Positions 52,443 through 61,742 of a stretch of DNA of 64,000 bases are shown here, in pieces. Origin of the DNA: Flavobacteriales bacterium (GTDB lineage: Bacteria > Bacteroidota > Bacteroidia > Flavobacteriales_D > Crocinitomicaceae); NCBI GenBank assembly GCA_947462255.1, contig CANHOA010000005.1, positions 1-64,000 of the forward strand, written 5' to 3'. The notes beneath the pieces are model-generated. The model worked only from the letters and a program-made list of their open reading frames with translations. It searched no databases and was not told the DNA's origin. A program made the translations under genes and the position numbers. Numbering within the stretch: the first letter of the stretch is position 1; each line of letters starts with the position of its first letter.

Positions 52443-54458
52443 TTATTTTAATTGAATATCGCTTTGGATTTCTTCTCCATTTTCAGCCTCAAGGTCTTTA
52501 CCACCTCGACCTAAATGGGTCATGACATTACGAAATCCAATATAACATTTCGCAGTATCCTGGTATTCAAATGTTCTGGAAGAATTCATTAGGTAAAAAC
52601 CTATGTCTTTCCACGAGCCCCCACGGATTACCTTACGCTTTTTAATTGGATGATCACCATCTTTAGCATCGTATTGGTTGTCAGAATTCATGTCATGTGT
52701 GAATTCACTCGCCGATTTTTCATAGGCTGATGAACACCATTCCGCAACATTTCCAGCCATACAGTAAAGACCAAAAGCATTTGGATTATAGGAATATACT
52801 TTAACCGTATGGAATCCACCATCTTCAAAATAACGTCCTCTCATAGGCTTGAAATTTGCCAAGAAACAACCGTTGTAGTTTCTTATGTAAGGTCCACCCC
52901 ATGGATATGGAGATTGATCTAAATCACCACGAGCACCTCGTTCCCATTCAGTTTCAGTTGGTAAACGAAAATCATTGACGAACAAATCACCATTAGATAA
53001 TAACCAACTATGATATAATTGAGTTCTCCAAACAGAAAACGCTTTGGCTTGTGTCCATGTTACACCAACCACTGGATAGTTGTCATAAGCGGTATGCCAA
53101 AAGTAATTTTGCGTCATTGGCTCAGAAAAACTATAGGTAAAGTCTCTAACCCAACACATTGTATCAGGATACACATGAATTCGTTCCTTAATTATAAACC
53201 TACTTCTATCCGTATGGCCACGAATAGCATTATGTTGCCCTTTGGTATTGGTATATCCTAAATCCAAATCTTGGCCTGGATTAATTAAAATACCTCCCTC
53301 AATTTGAGGTAATCCATTTTCATCTTTTGGAACTGAACTGTATGTAGCAGGGTCAAATAAATTTGGATCATTATAAATAGTAGAATCGTACATAACTTGA
53401 GTACCATCAACATTTAAAGTGGAACGGTGTAAGCCATTATTTTTAAAATCTTTCGATAGAGGGTCTCTTCTATGATTAACATCTAATTTTTCATCTAAGT
53501 AATTGTAAGAATTTCGCGCATCTACATCAGCCGTTTGAATTTTTCCGCGTTTTGCAGCTTCTTTGAAATCAATCCAAAAATAATCATAAAATAATAAACG
53601 AGTATCTATTTGATTATTATTAAAAAACTTCTCTTGTTCACCTAAGTACATATCAGATAGCAATAAGGCAGTTTCAGGATCTGTATAGTCAATAGGAACC
53701 TCCCAGTTTAATGTGAAAAACTTTCTGTTTTCAATTCTTCCGCCGTTTACTTCTAGCAATTTCTTGTCAAAATCTTTAGGGGCGTCTGCTTTCATGTCTG
53801 ACGATTTCCCTGCCTTCGAATATGCATAAAAGATATTCGATACTTCCATAGGATTTAATGTCAAATCAATATCCTTTCGGGTTATTTTCTTAGGAGCTTT
53901 CTCTAGGCCTGCTTTTTGCCAATCAAAATTGGTTTTAATCCCATCATAACCTGTTAAATAAAGATATGCTTTATCTAATTCCTCTGCACCATCACCAGTT
54001 AGAAAAGGCTCGAAAGGTGTATTAGCACCTTGAACATCAGATCCTTGAGAAATTAATGAGCGATAAGGTTCTTTAAAGAAATCATCAGGAACATTAACCC
54101 ACTGTTCAGCATCATCAGCGGATTGCCTTCTGTATAATTTTTCCCTTGCAATCGAATCACGCACCCAATCAACAAATTGACGGTATTCGTTATTCGATAT
54201 CTCAGATGCATCCATATAAAATGCTTGTACAGAAACCGTTCGTTTTCTTGTTGAGTGCAAGCCCATGATATCTTCTTCATCATCCCCAGATGCGTAAGAA
54301 CCGGCAGGAACATAAATCATTCCGTATGGAACTTTCCCCGGACCTAAAATGTCTGGGTAAAAAGTGTCACGTCCTTGTACACCTACTAAATTGCCATCAA
54401 TGTCATCACATGCTGACAACATTACAACAACAACTACTAAAGCAAAAATTCTTTTCAT
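52443..54458 (-). CDS. gldK: T9SS/gliding lipoprotein GldK (enlarged)
   Basis: 671 residues. Lipobox LSAC (Cys17). The formylglycine-generating-enzyme-like fold is split: the first part at about 45-110 (YGMIYVPAGSY..., FYMDASEISNNEYRQFVDW) and the rest from about 455 (YPVVGVTWTQAKAFSVWR, FRLPTETEWERGARG, GNVAEWC, VIRGGSWKD). The ~340 residues between are much longer than in Flavobacterium GldK (about 460 in total). GldK forms the outer ring of the T9SS with GldN. Position ahead of gldLMN rules for GldK over the paralogue GldJ. Confidence 0.92.
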   Translation of the reverse strand: MKRIFALVVVVVMLSACDDIDGNLVGVQGRDTFYPDILGPGKVPYGMIYVPAGSYASGDDEEDIMGLHSTRKRTVSVQAFYMDASEISNNEYRQFVDWVRDSIAREKLYRRQSADDAEQWVNVPDDFFKEPYRSLISQGSDVQGANTPFEPFLTGDGAEELDKAYLYLTGYDGIKTNFDWQKAGLEKAPKKITRKDIDLTLNPMEVSNIFYAYSKAGKSSDMKADAPKDFDKKLLEVNGGRIENRKFFTLNWEVPIDYTDPETALLLSDMYLGEQEKFFNNNQIDTRLLFYDYFWIDFKEAAKRGKIQTADVDARNSYNYLDEKLDVNHRRDPLSKDFKNNGLHRSTLNVDGTQVMYDSTIYNDPNLFDPATYSSVPKDENGLPQIEGGILINPGQDLDLGYTNTKGQHNAIRGHTDRSRFIIKERIHVYPDTMCWVRDFTYSFSEPMTQNYFWHTAYDNYPVVGVTWTQAKAFSVWRTQLYHSWLLSNGDLFVNDFRLPTETEWERGARGDLDQSPYPWGGPYIRNYNGCFLANFKPMRGRYFEDGGFHTVKVYSYNPNAFGLYCMAGNVAEWCSSAYEKSASEFTHDMNSDNQYDAKDGDHPIKKRKVIRGGSWKDIGFYLMNSSRTFEYQDTAKCYIGFRNVMTHLGRGGKDLEAENGEEIQSDIQLK

Positions 54459-54570
54459 CTTATTCTTAATTTTAGTTCAATCATTCTACAAACTAACTTT
54501 GCTACAGGTTATCAAGGTTTGCTATAACGTATGAACAATAAAAATGGTTACACCAACTTTCTAATTTAAA

Positions 54571-55515
54571 TTATAACCACCTCGGGTGACGTGCTTTTGT
54601 CTTTGGAGGCGGTGGTAAATAATAACAATATTTCACCATAATCTCATGAGATCCACGGGAAACGCTTGATAGTTTATTTAATGTGATATCGTAAGAATAA
54701 CCTACAGTAAAATTATTAAAAGGATTATAACCCAACATTATGGCTACAGCATCAGATGTTCTATATGTTAATCCTCCGTAGGCTAGTTCCTTATTATTTT
54801 TAACAAAGAAATAGCGTGCATTAATATCCGCGGAGAATTTAACCAAATCAGTTCGAACCAAAAGGTTCGCATCAATATTTCCCCCTGCAACATTTATCAT
54901 TTTATAACCACCCATGGCGTAATAGTGCCTTGCTGATTGATATGATGTGGGAGTAATTAGGGAACCTACGCTTGATAATTCTGATTCGCTTAAATGTGTG
55001 GATGATAATCCTGCATACATATTCTTTCCTTTAAAATACGCCCCGAAATTTAAATCCAAATTAGCCGCTTGAAAACCAGCTGCAGGAAGCGTTGGGTCGA
55101 TAAGTGTTTGAGGCGGTATCCATGCTGGATTCATTCCATAGGTCATAATACCTAAACCTACGCCCAAGCCTAAGCGACCAATGTTGCCAATTTGAATTGG
55201 ATAAGAATAATTTAATAATACATTGTTTTGACGAGAGAAACCAATTGCATCATGATAAAAAGAGACACCAAGGCCACCCGGGAAAAAGCGATTCATATTT
55301 GCTTCTACATTGAGAACTGCTGAATTTGGAGCACCATTAACCTTGTCCCATTGATTTCTGTAGATAGTCGTAGCACAGATACCATCATCTAGACCAGTTT
55401 CTCCTGGGTTAATACTCATCTTATCGAAGAAAAAATGGGTTAGCAATTTATCTTGCTGACCAATTACACTACCTGAAATAAGCAATGCAATTAAGGCTAG
55501 TAGTCTTATTTTCAA
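54571..55515 (-). CDS. sprF: PorP/SprF family outer-membrane protein
   Basis: 314 residues. Signal peptide, then the PorP/SprF pattern: THFFFDKMSINPGETGLDDG, TIYRNQWDKVNGAPNSAVLN, GLGVSFYHDAIGFSRQN, and MLGYNPFNNFTVGYSYDITLNKL near the end. These proteins anchor T9SS substrates or adhesins such as SprB at the surface. It lies 112 bases upstream of gldK on the same strand, a recurrent arrangement. The sprF symbol is by family only. Confidence 0.88.
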   Translation of the reverse strand: MKIRLLALIALLISGSVIGQQDKLLTHFFFDKMSINPGETGLDDGICATTIYRNQWDKVNGAPNSAVLNVEANMNRFFPGGLGVSFYHDAIGFSRQNNVLLNYSYPIQIGNIGRLGLGVGLGIMTYGMNPAWIPPQTLIDPTLPAAGFQAANLDLNFGAYFKGKNMYAGLSSTHLSESELSSVGSLITPTSYQSARHYYAMGGYKMINVAGGNIDANLLVRTDLVKFSADINARYFFVKNNKELAYGGLTYRTSDAVAIMLGYNPFNNFTVGYSYDITLNKLSSVSRGSHEIMVKYCYYLPPPPKTKARHPRWL

Positions 55516-55709
55516 TATTTTAAGTTTTATTTAGTAATAAATTTATACTTTAACTACGCAGTTTAAACATAAAATTAGGATGCTAAAATAATTAAAAAAA
55601 CCCAAAAAGAAAAAAAAGTTGATTAAAAATTAAAAACATGGCCAAAAAACAATGTAGAATAATGACCAATTAATGATTTTTAAAATGATTGTAGTAAGTG
55701 AATTTAAAC

Positions 55710-56870
55710 TCAGCCTAATTTTTGATACGTTCTCCACCACAAATCAGGCATTTCATTTTTCATGGCATTATCGTAATCGGTCTTATTACATGGAACTAAA
55801 TGATGCCGTTCGAATTTAGAAAATTCACTTGGCGGATAAGGCACTTCCATCCACCAACGGTCGGATTTATTGCTGCGATAAAAAACTATTTCGTGCTCAC
55901 CAATTTCTAAGAAAACCGTAAATTTTGTGTATTCGATTTTGCTACCAACTGGAAAGTCGCCTTTTCTATCAAAAAAACCGTCCATAAAATACCAACACAT
56001 TTGGGCAATTAATTTCGCTTCAATCAATTTATCGGAAAAGCAATTAAAAATACCAAAGCTAGTTGCCTTATCACTAATGCCGGCATATTTAGCAATTTGG
56101 CAAGCTTGCTCAGCATAAAATCCATTTGGATTTCCCTGCTCATTATTTATTTCGGAAGCTCGAATAGCTTGAAAATCAAAACTAATGATGTCGGAATTCC
56201 TAAGAATCGGTTCGGCTGTTTTAAAATCGGCATTAAATTCTCCTAGGCGACAAACGTCAAAAAACAATTTTTCAAACAAATCCAATTCTTTAGGCTGAGC
56301 AAAGGGAATTTGAAGGCCAATATTAGCATGATTAAACAAATAGCAGGGTCTTCTAATCAACAAACTCCCGATATAATTTTCATGCGTTACGGGATCCTCT
56401 GGCGTTCCTAAATCTAACTTTGAGTCGATTGTACAGGTATTGATTAATTGCTCTAATTCCTCATAACCAATAAACATAGCGGTCGTTAAGTCCTGCCCTC
56501 CTCCAACAACTATTGGAACAATATTATTTTTCACTAATTCAGCGATTACTTGTCCTAGTGCGTAGTAGGTATCTGACAATTCCTTTCCTGGCATGAGATT
56601 ACCCAGGTCATAAATAGTCGTTTTCCAATCTAATCCTTTATATAAGGAGTAAAGTTCATCCCTAAAATTACTTGGACCCACAAGCTGTTTTTCTACGCTT
56701 TCCTGTTCAAGCACAACACCTCGAAATTCTGGAACATAAATAATGGCACAGGTATTCGGCATTAGAACTGGAAATTCGTTTGTATAGGATTCAATTACGC
56801 TCCCTAATTGCTCATCATCAAAGTTAAGAGTTTGACTGACGGGCTGAAAATAAATAGATATGTCTTTCAT
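55710..56870 (-). CDS. Arginase/formimidoylglutamase-fold protein with degraded metal site
   Basis: 386 residues of the ureohydrolase fold: PIVVGGGQDLTTAMFIGYEE corresponds to the GGDHS strand, TIDSKLDLGTPED to the DAHxD motif, and IISFDFQAIRASE to SxDxDxxDP. In all three the metal-binding His and most Asp ligands are replaced, so arginase-type hydrolysis is unlikely. I recall such a gene beside the SprF-gldKLMN cluster in other Flavobacteriia, which suggests a role linked to the T9SS or a maintained structural function. Confidence 0.8.
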   Translation of the reverse strand: MKDISIYFQPVSQTLNFDDEQLGSVIESYTNEFPVLMPNTCAIIYVPEFRGVVLEQESVEKQLVGPSNFRDELYSLYKGLDWKTTIYDLGNLMPGKELSDTYYALGQVIAELVKNNIVPIVVGGGQDLTTAMFIGYEELEQLINTCTIDSKLDLGTPEDPVTHENYIGSLLIRRPCYLFNHANIGLQIPFAQPKELDLFEKLFFDVCRLGEFNADFKTAEPILRNSDIISFDFQAIRASEINNEQGNPNGFYAEQACQIAKYAGISDKATSFGIFNCFSDKLIEAKLIAQMCWYFMDGFFDRKGDFPVGSKIEYTKFTVFLEIGEHEIVFYRSNKSDRWWMEVPYPPSEFSKFERHHLVPCNKTDYDNAMKNEMPDLWWRTYQKLG

Positions 56871-56888
56871 TTAAAGAATAGATTAGTC

Positions 56889-56896
56889 CAAAACTA
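56889..56896 (-). promoter_or_regulatory. TAnnTTTG -7 element of the arginase-fold gene
   Basis: TAGTTTTG on the minus strand, 18 bases upstream of the ATG; exact consensus, -33 unclear. It may also drive the downstream sprF-gld genes. Confidence 0.4.
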
Positions 56897-56990
56897 AAAC
56901 AAAGACCTTTAAGAGAATTGTGATTGGCTAAAAGAAATGAAAGGTAAAAAGTGAATAACTCATCAAAAAGTAATCACCCTCGCTTGCGCA

Positions 56991-57386
56991 TTACGTCTTA
57001 TCAATGATATTTTTAATGTCAGGTCTAAAGTAGAGGCTTGATTTGAGTACTTTTCCATCTTCGCGATAGATGGGTTTTCCATTCTCATCGAGTTTACTCA
57101 TATTTGAACGCTGTATCTCATTAAAAACCTCCTCTATTTTATACTGAAGTCCGTGTCGCAAAATGGTTCCACACAAAATATACAATTGGTCACCCAAGGC
57201 ATCGGCTATCTCAACAATATCATTATTTTTAGCTGCTTCCAAGTATTCTTCATTTTCTTCTTTCATTAAATTGAATCGCAATTCAATATCTTTTGCCGTT
57301 AAATCTGAGGTGGGAACATTATTATTTTCAATTCCAAAAGCATCATGAAAAGTAGCAACAGCGGAGATTATTTCTTGAATTCTCAT
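56991..57386 (-). CDS. MazG-like nucleotide pyrophosphohydrolase
   Basis: 131 residues, all-alpha NTP-PPase fold. The metal-binding pattern is LMKEENEEYLEA (EExxE) and IADALGDQLYIL (ExxD-type), followed by EIQRSNMSKLDENGKPIYR with the Asn/Lys that contact the nucleotide. Likely a house-cleaning enzyme for non-canonical NTPs, or a PRA-PH-like protein outside the his operon. Co-directional with the E1 gene 9 bases upstream. Confidence 0.85.
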   Translation of the reverse strand: MRIQEIISAVATFHDAFGIENNNVPTSDLTAKDIELRFNLMKEENEEYLEAAKNNDIVEIADALGDQLYILCGTILRHGLQYKIEEVFNEIQRSNMSKLDENGKPIYREDGKVLKSSLYFRPDIKNIIDKT

Positions 57387-57395
57387 AAGATTATT

Positions 57396-59480
57396 TTAAT
57401 AATTTAAAAGTTTTTCTAAAGCGGACTGAACCTTACCTGCATTAGGAAGTAGAGCCTCTTCCAAGCCAGAATTAAGAGGTATTGCAGGAGTATCAATGGA
57501 GCCAAGCACTTGAATCGGAGCATCAAGAGCATTAAAATTATCGCGCTGAAGCCTTCCTGCCAATCCAAGCGCAAAATTACACTCTATGGATTCTTCCGTT
57601 AGGATTAAAATCTTTCCGTGTTTTTGGCAAAGCACATTCATTGCCTCATGATCTAACGGATTTAGGCTTCTTAAGTCCAAAATTTCCACTCTATTGGGAA
57701 AGCTTTTTGATGCCTCTAATGCCCAATACACTCCTCTACCATAGGTAATAACGCCACAACTTTCACCTTTAGATGCATGTTCGGCAACTACCTCTTGCAC
57801 CAACCTAGCCTTTCCAATGGGAATGCAATACTCTTCATCAGGTTCGGGCGACATTGCACCTTCCGTCCCTGCTATTTTAGACCAATAAAGGCCTTTATGT
57901 TCTAAAATAACAACCGGGTTTGGATCATAGAAAGCGGCCTTCATTAATCCTTTTAAGTCAGCACCAGTAGACGGATAAATTACTTTAATACCTCGAATAT
58001 TTGTTAAAACAGATTCGATACTAGACGAATGGTAAGGGCCACCGGAACCATAAGCACCAATTGGGATACGGATCACACAACTAACCGGCCATTTTCCATT
58101 TGATAAATAATAGGATCGAGATACCTCAGTAAACAATTGATTTAAGCCTGGCCAGATATAATCGGCAAATTGCACTTCTACAATAGGTTTCAATCCTACC
58201 GCCGACATTCCAACCGTAGAACCGATGATGAATGCTTCTTGAATTGGAGTATTAAAGACCCTATCATCGCCAAATGTTTGCGCTAATGTGGCCGCCTCTC
58301 TAAAGACACCACCAAGTCTTCTGCCCACATCTTGCCCATACAACAATGCCTCTGGATGCTTTTGCATCAATTCCCTAACGCCAAAAAGGGCAGAATCGAC
58401 CATAACAGTTTTCTTTTTGCCAGGAGGTTCTCTTAGACCTCTTTCTTCCAAAATAGTAGTTGGAGCAAAAATAAAATCAGTTACTGAATCAAAATCAGGC
58501 TCAGGAGCAGCAAGCGCTAATTCATATTCTTTATCCACTAATTTTTTACAGTTAGCTTCGATATTAATAAGGTCAGCAAGTGAAAATTTATAGTTGCTTA
58601 GCAGTGCTTTTAATTTTGGATAGGGATCATTTTTTTCTGCTTCTACTAAATCATCTCTATACCATTCCTTTCTTACACCCGAGGTGTGATGGCCGAGCAG
58701 TGGCACTTTTGCATGAATAATGAAGGGCCTACGTTCCGTTCGAACCAAATGAAAAACCTCTTGAATTGTTTGGTAGCATAAAAGAAAATCAGTTCCATCG
58801 ATGGTTCGGACATCAATTCCAGAAAACCCTTTAGCAAAGGTGCTAATATCTTGAGCTCTTGTTTCTTCGGCTTTTGCAGAAATATCCCAGCCATTATCTT
58901 GCACTAAGAAAACAATAGGGAACTGTTTTAATGCGGCCATTTGAAAAGCTTCTGAAACTTCACCTTCAGTACACGAAGCATCTCCGAGAGAGCACACAAC
59001 AACAGGAGCAGTCTGCGCGTCTACGACAGATAATCCGGTTTTTTCTTTATATTGAATTCCCATGGCAACACCAGTGGTTGGAATTGCTTGCATACCTGTA
59101 GCGGAAGACTGATGAATAATTTTTGGAAATTCGTCACGATTTAAGGATGGGTGCGCATAATAGGTCCTTCCACCCGAAAAAGGGTCGTCTTTTTTAGCGA
59201 AGATCTGCAGCATCAACTCATATGGCCTAATCCCCATAGCGAGAAGGATACTATCATCACGATAATAAGGTGAGACCCAGTCGAATGATTTTAGTTGAAG
59301 ACCAAGGGCAATTTGAATAGCTTCATGACCCCTTGAGGTTGCGTGTACATATTTCGCTGTTAGCTCTTTATTTTGCTCATATTTTTCCGCTAGCGTTTTC
59401 GCTGTGCACATGAGTTTGAATGCCAATTCGATGGTATCTTTGTCCATTACTTCTATTGAGGAAATATCTTTTTTATCCAA
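57396..59480 (-). CDS. Fused 2-oxoacid dehydrogenase E1 alpha/beta subunit
   Basis: 694 residues. The N-terminal half is E1-alpha (thiamine diphosphate site GDASCTEGEVSEAFQMAAL, DNGWDIS); the C-terminal half from about 350 is E1-beta (MVDSALFGVRELMQKHPEAL, YGQDVGRRLGGVFREA, PIQEAFIIGSTVGMSAVG, GSGGPYHSSSIES). Such fusions in Bacteroidota act as the E1 of the branched-chain 2-oxoacid dehydrogenase complex, supplying branched acyl-CoA for iso-fatty acids. Pyruvate or acetoin cannot be excluded. Confidence 0.92.
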   Translation of the reverse strand: MDKKDISSIEVMDKDTIELAFKLMCTAKTLAEKYEQNKELTAKYVHATSRGHEAIQIALGLQLKSFDWVSPYYRDDSILLAMGIRPYELMLQIFAKKDDPFSGGRTYYAHPSLNRDEFPKIIHQSSATGMQAIPTTGVAMGIQYKEKTGLSVVDAQTAPVVVCSLGDASCTEGEVSEAFQMAALKQFPIVFLVQDNGWDISAKAEETRAQDISTFAKGFSGIDVRTIDGTDFLLCYQTIQEVFHLVRTERRPFIIHAKVPLLGHHTSGVRKEWYRDDLVEAEKNDPYPKLKALLSNYKFSLADLINIEANCKKLVDKEYELALAAPEPDFDSVTDFIFAPTTILEERGLREPPGKKKTVMVDSALFGVRELMQKHPEALLYGQDVGRRLGGVFREAATLAQTFGDDRVFNTPIQEAFIIGSTVGMSAVGLKPIVEVQFADYIWPGLNQLFTEVSRSYYLSNGKWPVSCVIRIPIGAYGSGGPYHSSSIESVLTNIRGIKVIYPSTGADLKGLMKAAFYDPNPVVILEHKGLYWSKIAGTEGAMSPEPDEEYCIPIGKARLVQEVVAEHASKGESCGVITYGRGVYWALEASKSFPNRVEILDLRSLNPLDHEAMNVLCQKHGKILILTEESIECNFALGLAGRLQRDNFNALDAPIQVLGSIDTPAIPLNSGLEEALLPNAGKVQSALEKLLNY

Positions 59481-59565
59481 AATTATATATTAAAACAGGG
59501 GGTAAATATACAAAGAACAAGCTAATTATTCCTTTTTTTTAAGCAGTTCAAGTAAGCAATTCAAA

Positions 59566-60594
59566 TTAAACTAGTACTGAAGGTTCCAATAATTCAAGGC
59601 TTAAATTATCGGCATTGATTTCCGCTAAGGCTCCAATGGGAATTGTCCACTTTTTAGTCGTATGGCCAAAAGGCGCATTAAAAATTACAGGGATATTCAA
59701 AGGCAAAACATGGTGTTTTATGACTTCTAAAAGGGGGAATGATTGGCTTATATTTTCAGTTTCGCAGTTACTAAATACTCCAAAAACAAGCCCTGCTAGT
59801 TTATCAAAAATACCCGACTGTTTAATTTGCATAAGCATGCGATCAATTTTGTATGGTTCTTCATTTAATTCTTCTAAGAATAAAATTTTTCGATCGAAAT
59901 CAGGAAGGTAATTTGTTCCAATTAGACTAACAAAAACGCTTAAATTACCACCTATCAATTCTCCTTGAGCTATACCCGGTGACAAGGCTAATACATTATC
60001 TTCTCTTCTACATGGGAAAATATTTTTATACCCTGACATGGTTGAATTATTGAAACAAGATACCGAAAATGGATCCCAACTTGATAGGCCGACTGGGCCA
60101 TGGAAAGTGATTAAATTAACTTTTGTTTGAATACAGATTAGCAGACTAGTGATATCGCTAAATCCCATAATAAATTTAGGATTCTCAGCAATGGATTTAT
60201 AATCTAATAAGTCGAGAATTCTTGCACAGCCCCAACCACCTCTGGTGCAAAAAATACCTTTAATTGATTTATCGGCAAATGCCTCATTTATATCTGCCGC
60301 ACGTTCTTCATCTGTACCAGCTAAATAACCATAAATTTCCGAAACGGATTTGCCTAAAATGACAACAAATCCTAAATTGACAAGGGTATTTTTAAATTCT
60401 TTTATTTTAGTGTTATCATAAACCGCCCCTGCCGGAGAAATAATAACAACTTTGTCTCCTTTTTTCAGTGCGCGGGGAACTAGTTTATCTTGCTGTATTG
60501 GGTTCGGAGGAATGCTAAAACTCGCTAATGGATGTGCAATAGATGCAGAGGCAATAAGGGCACCATACTTGAGAAATTTTCTTCGGTTTTGCAT
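59566..60594 (-). CDS. LD-carboxypeptidase (peptidase S66), Tat-type signal
   Basis: 342 residues from ATG 60594. The track start (60684) lies inside the upstream DUF2141 gene and precedes the true signal: MQNRRKFLKYGALIASASIA, with a twin-arginine motif. LVPRALKKGDKVVIISPAG and CTRGGWGCARILDLLDY precede the nucleophile Ser in IMGFSDITSLL; FLEELNEEPYKIDRML carries the Glu. S66 enzymes trim the terminal D-Ala from tetrapeptides in murein recycling; here a periplasmic location is inferred from the signal. Confidence 0.87.
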   Translation of the reverse strand: MQNRRKFLKYGALIASASIAHPLASFSIPPNPIQQDKLVPRALKKGDKVVIISPAGAVYDNTKIKEFKNTLVNLGFVVILGKSVSEIYGYLAGTDEERAADINEAFADKSIKGIFCTRGGWGCARILDLLDYKSIAENPKFIMGFSDITSLLICIQTKVNLITFHGPVGLSSWDPFSVSCFNNSTMSGYKNIFPCRREDNVLALSPGIAQGELIGGNLSVFVSLIGTNYLPDFDRKILFLEELNEEPYKIDRMLMQIKQSGIFDKLAGLVFGVFSNCETENISQSFPLLEVIKHHVLPLNIPVIFNAPFGHTTKKWTIPIGALAEINADNLSLELLEPSVLV

Positions 60595-60622
60595 TTGCAA
60601 AAAAATAGATGGGGTGTAAAAT

Positions 60623-61048
60623 TTACAATGTATTTTTAATAGAAATAGTTTTATGCTTATCCAATTTAATGGCGCAACTTTCAAAAGATGGAACAGAAAA
60701 AACTGGCCTCATATTGTTTGAGAATCCATAGGGTTCAGTTGGAAAACCAAAGAAATTTCTATCACAAGCATTATTGTTGTTTTCGTCATGATAAACACAA
60801 ACACCATATTTATTTTCTTCTAGTCCGTAGAAAACGACGGTAACTTGATTTTGGGTAATCGTTGTTCGTATTTTCTTATACGTCATGCCTACTTTAGCAA
60901 AATTTTCCCCATTACGATATAATCCAACCTCGACAGATCCATTGGTATTTTTAAGATTTGTAATGATAACCGTTAAGTTGTAGGTTTTTTTTTGAGCGCT
61001 AAGCGAAACCAGCATAAAACAAACAAGAATGGTTAATATAATTTTCAT
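60623..61048 (-). CDS. Secreted DUF2141 domain protein
   Basis: 141 residues: signal peptide (SLSAQ), then the DUF2141 pattern VIITNLKNTNGSVEVGLYRN, YGVCVYHDENNNNACDRNFF, GFPTEPYGFSNN. A family of small exported beta proteins with no known activity, recurrent beside carotenoid or lipid genes in Bacteroidota. 7 bases behind the hydroxylase-like gene on the same strand. Confidence 0.88.
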   Translation of the reverse strand: MKIILTILVCFMLVSLSAQKKTYNLTVIITNLKNTNGSVEVGLYRNGENFAKVGMTYKKIRTTITQNQVTVVFYGLEENKYGVCVYHDENNNNACDRNFFGFPTEPYGFSNNMRPVFSVPSFESCAIKLDKHKTISIKNTL

Positions 61049-61055
61049 TAAAGGC

Positions 61056-61742
61056 TTAAAAATTAGTTTTAAATAAGCAATCCATCCAAACGAAAGTAGA
61101 AGAATAATTTCCCGTTAACTTAGCATGATGATCATCGTGATGTTTCGTTTTACTTAACAATGGTATTTTACTTGAAACAGGTAATTCTAGATCAGAATGA
61201 ATGTGTATCTCATGTAAATTTCTTAATCCACCAAAAATCCAAAATGCATAAATATTAACTGGCATAAAGATCAAAAGTATGGCAAATCCTAAAAAGGCGC
61301 CAATCATGCCCAGCATCCATTCAATTGGGTGAGCATACAGGTATTCAAGCGGAAAAGGCTTTGTTGCTCTATGATGAATAGAGTGTACCGTTTTAAGCAT
61401 GTATTTATTTTCATGCAGCCATCTGTGGTAGAAATAGAAAAAAATATCATCAATAACAAAGGCGAAAACAACTTGAAAAATAATAATTCCTATAGAAACT
61501 TCTTGTTTCAAAAAGCCATACCCAAAATAGGCACCTACCCCAGATATTGTTAGTAGCAATGTGATATTAAAGAGGTATAAAGGCATTCTTTTAGCAAAAA
61601 CCCCTTTAACATATGGTTTCTTTTGAATCGAAAACTTTTTAAAAATAGGCGTATACAAGACCAACATCGAATAGATTAGTCCAAATAGATTCGTGCAAAT
61701 CAATAAAACGATGGTATAAATAGCAATAGTTGCAGCATTCAT
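61056..61742 (-). CDS. Fatty acid hydroxylase / sterol desaturase family membrane enzyme
   Basis: 228 residues, four or more helices and the eight-His di-iron motifs HRWLH, HSIHH and HDDHH, plus HEIHIHSD. The superfamily hydroxylates or desaturates lipids at the membrane using O2. Candidate substrates in this lineage are fatty acids or carotenoids; the DUF2141 neighbour fits a lipid or carotenoid context. The start overlaps the FkbM gene stop by 4 bases. Confidence 0.88.
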   Translation of the reverse strand: MNAATIAIYTIVLLICTNLFGLIYSMLVLYTPIFKKFSIQKKPYVKGVFAKRMPLYLFNITLLLTISGVGAYFGYGFLKQEVSIGIIIFQVVFAFVIDDIFFYFYHRWLHENKYMLKTVHSIHHRATKPFPLEYLYAHPIEWMLGMIGAFLGFAILLIFMPVNIYAFWIFGGLRNLHEIHIHSDLELPVSSKIPLLSKTKHHDDHHAKLTGNYSSTFVWMDCLFKTNF

